Shown here one piece after another: positions 60,964 to 64,000 of a stretch of 64,000 nt of DNA. The stretch comes from G965220825 sp965220825 (GTDB taxonomy: Bacteria > Pseudomonadota > Alphaproteobacteria > UBA828). The notes under the pieces were generated by a model, which did no database searches, had not been told where the DNA came from, and worked only from the letters and a program-made list of their open reading frames with translations. The number at the start of each line of letters is the position of its first letter. The first letter of the stretch is position 1. A program made the position numbers and the translations under genes. The stretch is from NCBI GenBank assembly GCA_965220825.1, contig OZ244839.1:2666001-2730000 (forward strand), given 5' to 3'.

Positions 60964-62646
60964 TCACGTCGCGGCAGGCGTGGAGGACGCCCGCTTGCAT
61001 CCGGTCTCGGCCGCCGTCGGATCGCCCAGCAGGTCGAGGGCGAGGGCGCGGAGCTCGTGCTTGCGCACCTTGCCGCTCGCCGTCATGGGGAGCGCTTCCA
61101 CGGCCAGTGTGTGGCGCGGGGTCTTGAAGCTCGCGATCCGGCCCTTGCAGAAGGCGGCGACCTCCTCGCTGGAGACGGCGGAACCGGCGGCCGGTACCAC
61201 GAAGGCGACGGCGACCTCGGCCAAGCGCGGGTCCGGATAGCCCACCACCGCCACCTGTTCGATCGCCGCATGGGTCGCGAGGAAGGCCTCGACCTCGGCG
61301 GGAGCGACATTCTCGCCACCCACCTTGAGCTGGTCCTTGTAGCGTCCGACGAAGCGGATATGGCCGTCCGCGCGCAACAGCGCCGTGTCGCCGGTGCGGA
61401 GCCAGCCGTCCGCATCGATGGCCCGGGCGGTGGCGTCGGGGTCCTTGTAGTAGCCCGGGGTGATCATGTAGCCGCGGATCAGGAGCTCGCCTTCCTCTCC
61501 GGGCGCCTTCTCCGCGCCGGTCTCCGGATCCACGACCCGGATCTCGAGGCCCGGCGCCGGATAGCCCGATGCGTCGCAGCGCTGCTCGACGGTCGAATCC
61601 GCGAACGACATGGTGGCGAAGGTGTAGGTCTCGGTCATGCCCCAGCCGGTGAAGGTCGGCGCAAGCTCCTCCTGGGCGCGGCGGGCGAGCATGGCGGAAC
61701 TCGCCATGCCCGACGGGAAGGTCGCGAAGCGGAGGCTGGATATGTCCCGCTCGGTGCGGGCAAGGGAATCGAGATAGTCCTTGTGGTGGGTGTCGAAGCC
61801 GTGAATCACCGTGCCGCGCTCCGCTTCCACCAGGCGAAGGCACTCGTCCGCGTCGAAGGTCGGCATCAGCACATGCCTGCAGCCGGCGACCGCCGAGATC
61901 AGGGCGCCTTCGCTGTAGCCGTAGGTGTGGAAGAGCGGCAGCCCATTGACGATGACGTCCTCGAAGGTTAGCCCGGTGCGGTTCGCCCTGTCGCGCAGGT
62001 TTCGAATCATCACATGGCTGTGCATCACGCCTTTCGGATGGCCCGTGGTGCCCGACGTGTAGCCGATCACCACACGGTCGTCGGGGTCCACTGCCTGGGC
62101 CCGGGCGGCAAGCGCTTCGTCGGAGACCGCGTCGCTTCCTGCGAGCATGGCGTCCCAGCCAAGCATGCCCGGTTCATCCTCCGACCCCAGCAGGACCAGA
62201 CGGCGAAGTTGCGGGAAGCCGTCGATGGCCGCGGCGGCCGGATCCTGTTTGGCGAGGCCCGGCAGTACCGCCCGCAGCATGGCGGCATAGTCGATGGGGC
62301 CGGACCGGTCCATGGCGATCAGGGTCGCGCTGTCGGACTGGCGAAGGGTGTAGGCCATGTCCTCCGTGCGGTAGCGGGTGTTCAGCGGAACCAGCACCGC
62401 GCCGACCTTCGCGAGTGCGAAGAGCAGAAAGACCCACTCCGCCCGATTGGTCATCCAGAGCGCGACATGCTCGCCCTTGCCGACACCGAGCGCGATCAGG
62501 CCCTTCGCGACACGGTCTACTTCCCGGTCGAGTGCGTCCCAGGTCCAGCGCCGATCCTCGAAAACCAGCGCTTCGCGCGCACCCCAGCGCCCAGCCGCCT
62601 CCCGCGGCAAGTCCCCCAGCCGCTCCTTCCGGTACCACTCGCCCAT
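60964..62646 (-). CDS. AMP-forming acyl-CoA synthetase
   Basis: A 560-residue fatty-acid-type ligase. Motif A is YTSGTTGHPKGVMHS (about residues 196-210), GWGMTETYT is the adenylate motif, and GDTALLRADGHIRFVGRYKDQLKVGGENVAP, shown only in part, and a C-terminal PMTASGKVRK lysine are seen. The ATG at 62646 gives the typical start; the upstream extension is not family-like. Chain length preference is not readable. It is divergent from the iron-binding protein gene. Confidence 0.92.
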   Translation of the reverse strand: MGEWYRKERLGDLPREAAGRWGAREALVFEDRRWTWDALDREVDRVAKGLIALGVGKGEHVALWMTNRAEWVFLLFALAKVGAVLVPLNTRYRTEDMAYTLRQSDSATLIAMDRSGPIDYAAMLRAVLPGLAKQDPAAAAIDGFPQLRRLVLLGSEDEPGMLGWDAMLAGSDAVSDEALAARAQAVDPDDRVVIGYTSGTTGHPKGVMHSHVMIRNLRDRANRTGLTFEDVIVNGLPLFHTYGYSEGALISAVAGCRHVLMPTFDADECLRLVEAERGTVIHGFDTHHKDYLDSLARTERDISSLRFATFPSGMASSAMLARRAQEELAPTFTGWGMTETYTFATMSFADSTVEQRCDASGYPAPGLEIRVVDPETGAEKAPGEEGELLIRGYMITPGYYKDPDATARAIDADGWLRTGDTALLRADGHIRFVGRYKDQLKVGGENVAPAEVEAFLATHAAIEQVAVVGYPDPRLAEVAVAFVVPAAGSAVSSEEVAAFCKGRIASFKTPRHTLAVEALPMTASGKVRKHELRALALDLLGDPTAAETGCKRASSTPAAT

Positions 62647-62815
62647 CGCACCGCCCTTTCCGGCGATTAAACCAACCGCTCCCGGTGCCGGCAAGGCGGC
62701 CCGGGAGGCCGTGCGGGCGGAAAGGGGAGGGCCGTCCACGCCTTGGGGGCGCCCTCGCTTCCCCGCCGGACCTTCCTGCGCGCGCGGTTGTGCGGTTCGC
62801 CGCGGCATGCTACAT

Positions 62816-62844
62816 TTGCGATTGATAATGGTTCGCGTTCGCAA
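62816..62844. promoter_or_regulatory. Candidate iron-regulator operator upstream of fbpA
   Basis: TTGCGA and TCGCAA form 6-base inverted arms around a 17-base centre that contains TGATAAT, the left arm of a Fur box. The right arm fits Fur poorly. It lies about 52 bases before the iron-binding-protein start. It could be a Fur-type site or a promoter element; this is tentative. Confidence 0.35.
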
Positions 62845-62896
62845 TACCGCTCGGACAGGGTGCGCTGCGAAGGTCGCAAGCCGAGGAGGCCTTGAG

Positions 62897-63913
62897 ATGA
62901 TTGCGCGCATCGCCGCTGCCGCCGCCGTCCTGGCCGGCGTCGCGCTCGTTCCGCCGACCAAGGCGGAAGAGCCGCTCAATATCTATTCCCACCGGCAGCC
63001 CTTCCTGATCGAGCCGTTCCTCGAGCGCTTCACCGACGAGACGGGCGTCCCGGTGAACGTGGTCTACGCCTCCAAGGGCCTGGTTCAGCGGCTCGAGGCG
63101 GAGGGCGAGAACAGCCCCGCCGACGTGGTGCTTACGGTGGATATCGCGCGTCTTGCGGTCTATGCGGAGAAGGGCCTGCTTGCGCCGGTAGAATCGGCGG
63201 TTCTGGCCGCGAACGTCCCCGCCCATCTGCGGGATCCGCAGAACCGCTGGTTCGGTTTTTCGAAGCGCGTCCGCGCCATCGTCGCATCGAAGGAGCGCGT
63301 CCGTACCGGGGAAATCCGGCGAGTCGAAGATCTGGCAGATGCCAAGTGGGCGGGGAAGATCTGCACCCGCCCGGGCAGCCACGTTTACAACCGTGCTCTT
63401 ATGGCTTCCATGATCGCCGCACACGGCGAAGCGGCGGCGCAGGACTGGGCGGCGGGGCTGGTGGCCAACCTCGCACGCCGCCCCCAGGGCAACGACCGGG
63501 CGCAGGTCAAGGCGATCCACGAGGGCATTTGCGACCTCGCGATCATCAACCACTACTATATCGGCAAGCTGAAGGACTCCGAGATTCCCGAACAGCGCGA
63601 CTGGGCGGCTTCCGTGAACCTCATCTTCCCCAACCAGGGGGACCGCGGCGCGCACGTCAACATCTCGGGCGGCGGAATCGCCCTTTATTCCCGTAACAAG
63701 GAAACGTCCCTCCGCTTCCTCGAGTTCCTGAGCGGGGTGGAGGCGCAGGCGCTCTACGGTGCCTCCAATCTCGAATATCCGGTGAACCCCGCCGTCGGGA
63801 TACCGCCGTCGCTCGATACGTTCGGGACCTTCAAGGAAGATTCGCTGCCGATCTGGCGCATTGCCGAACTCGCGCCGCTCGCGCAGAAGATCATCGACCG
63901 GACGGGATGGTAG
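62897..63913 (+). CDS. Fe(3+) ABC transporter substrate-binding protein (FbpA/FutA-like)
   Basis: A 338-residue periplasmic iron-binding protein. A short Sec signal peptide (ends VPPTKAEE near residue 23) is followed by the ferric family start PLNIYSHRQPFLIEPFLERF. Two adjacent tyrosines in INHYYIGKL fit the conserved Fe3+-binding tyrosines. Start at ATG 62897, near CCGAGGAGG. It overlaps the permease gene by 7 bases, so it heads an fbpABC-type operon. The inverted repeat upstream may be an iron-regulator site. Confidence 0.92.
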   Translation: MIARIAAAAAVLAGVALVPPTKAEEPLNIYSHRQPFLIEPFLERFTDETGVPVNVVYASKGLVQRLEAEGENSPADVVLTVDIARLAVYAEKGLLAPVESAVLAANVPAHLRDPQNRWFGFSKRVRAIVASKERVRTGEIRRVEDLADAKWAGKICTRPGSHVYNRALMASMIAAHGEAAAQDWAAGLVANLARRPQGNDRAQVKAIHEGICDLAIINHYYIGKLKDSEIPEQRDWAASVNLIFPNQGDRGAHVNISGGGIALYSRNKETSLRFLEFLSGVEAQALYGASNLEYPVNPAVGIPPSLDTFGTFKEDSLPIWRIAELAPLAQKIIDRTGW

Positions 63914-64000
63914 CGGCGGCGCCCTCGCGCCGACGCCTTCGCTTCGCGCGGCTGCGTCCACTTTCGCTCGCCGCGCTCGTCCCGGCGCTTCTCCTCCTCG
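63907..64000 (+). CDS. Iron ABC transporter permease, N-terminal fragment (3' end outside window)
   Basis: The ATG at 63907 lies within the last codons of the iron-binding protein and opens a frame to the window end: a basic leader rich in Arg followed by LSLAALVPALLLL, the start of a membrane helix. Position after an FbpA-type protein strongly suggests an FbpB-type permease. Only 31 residues are visible. Confidence 0.7.
   Translation, partial: MVAAAPSRRRLRFARLRPLSLAALVPALLLL

Noticed and set aside
60947..60964. TTAGAA followed by GTTCC between the acyl-CoA synthetase and pntA, resembling an Irr box
   Set aside because: The second arm does not match TTCTAA; only a half site is present.
59836..61971. 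A 711-codon + strand frame across pntA and the acyl-CoA synthetase
   Set aside because: It is antisense to two well-identified genes and has no recognisable family.

Overview
The window is GC-rich chromosomal DNA that reads as an alphaproteobacterium, probably outside the best-studied orders. I could not assign a genus. Supporting signs are the tpiA-secG-pyrG-kdsA block, the bamD-recN-ligA block, tig-clpP, pntAA/pntAB/pntB as three separate genes, a COQ9 homologue, an S21 protein of alphaproteobacterial type, a palindrome matching the Irr iron-control element, and a direct-repeat LexA box of the form GTTC-N7-GTTC. No phage, integrase, transposase, CRISPR array or rRNA was seen. Coding density is high, with many 1-4 nt start/stop overlaps.

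Layout. 1-7.7 kb: the end of an UPF0280 gene, then a leftward run: cyclase, orphan HyuA, tpiA, secG, pyrG, kdsA. 7.7-10.9 kb: two tRNA-Leu genes, a MetE-core-like protein, a serine hydrolase and a rubrerythrin with an Irr-type box. 10.9-15.6 kb: bamD-recN-ligA. 15.7-19.7 kb: an uncommon group of DUF1326, a PaaG-like hydratase/isomerase, a PaaK-like CoA ligase and a ferritin-like diiron protein, the last two translationally coupled. 19.7-26 kb: nucleoside hydrolase, VWA and J-domain proteins, then galU-ugd-phosphomannomutase for sugar nucleotides, closed by a terminator. 26-27.4 kb: a D,D-carboxypeptidase with a SPOR domain. 27.4-34.7 kb: a catabolic island (HyuB/HyuA, an NtaA/DmoA-type monooxygenase, a deoxyribosyltransferase-like protein, a PuuB-like oxidase). 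34.7-37.4 kb: a palindromic repeat, a third tRNA-Leu, tig and clpP. 37.4-45 kb: a LexA-box radical SAM gene, a pair of TIGR04283/TIGR04282 glycosyltransferases, RidA, moaB, a lytic transglycosylase, a family-4-like uracil-DNA glycosylase, a cupin and an FMN-type protein. 45-52.8 kb: an orphan Tat-exported binding protein, a luciferase-like oxidoreductase, a RutB-like hydrolase, a DUF3830 protein, an unknown protein and a three-gene split glutamate-synthase-like (N-methylglutamate synthase type) set. 52.8-60.8 kb: hemB, small conserved proteins, purE-purK, COQ9, def, rpsU and the pnt operon. 60.9-64 kb: an acyl-CoA synthetase and the start of an iron ABC transporter.

How the parts work together. 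Most of the window is housekeeping: cell envelope, protein quality control, DNA repair, nucleotide and haem synthesis, NADPH supply. Between these sit catabolic modules built around hydantoinase/oxoprolinase proteins, flavin monooxygenases and amidohydrolase-like enzymes, which suggests a heterotroph using nitrogen-containing organic compounds. Iron genes (FbpA-type uptake, Irr-box rubrerythrin) suggest ordinary alphaproteobacterial iron control.

The items most worth a second look are the diiron/CoA-ligase cluster, the LexA box inside a near-consensus promoter of the radical SAM gene (possibly leaderless), the Irr-type box, and a dispersed long palindromic repeat. High GC produces very long antisense open frames (over 1000 codons in one case); these were left out.
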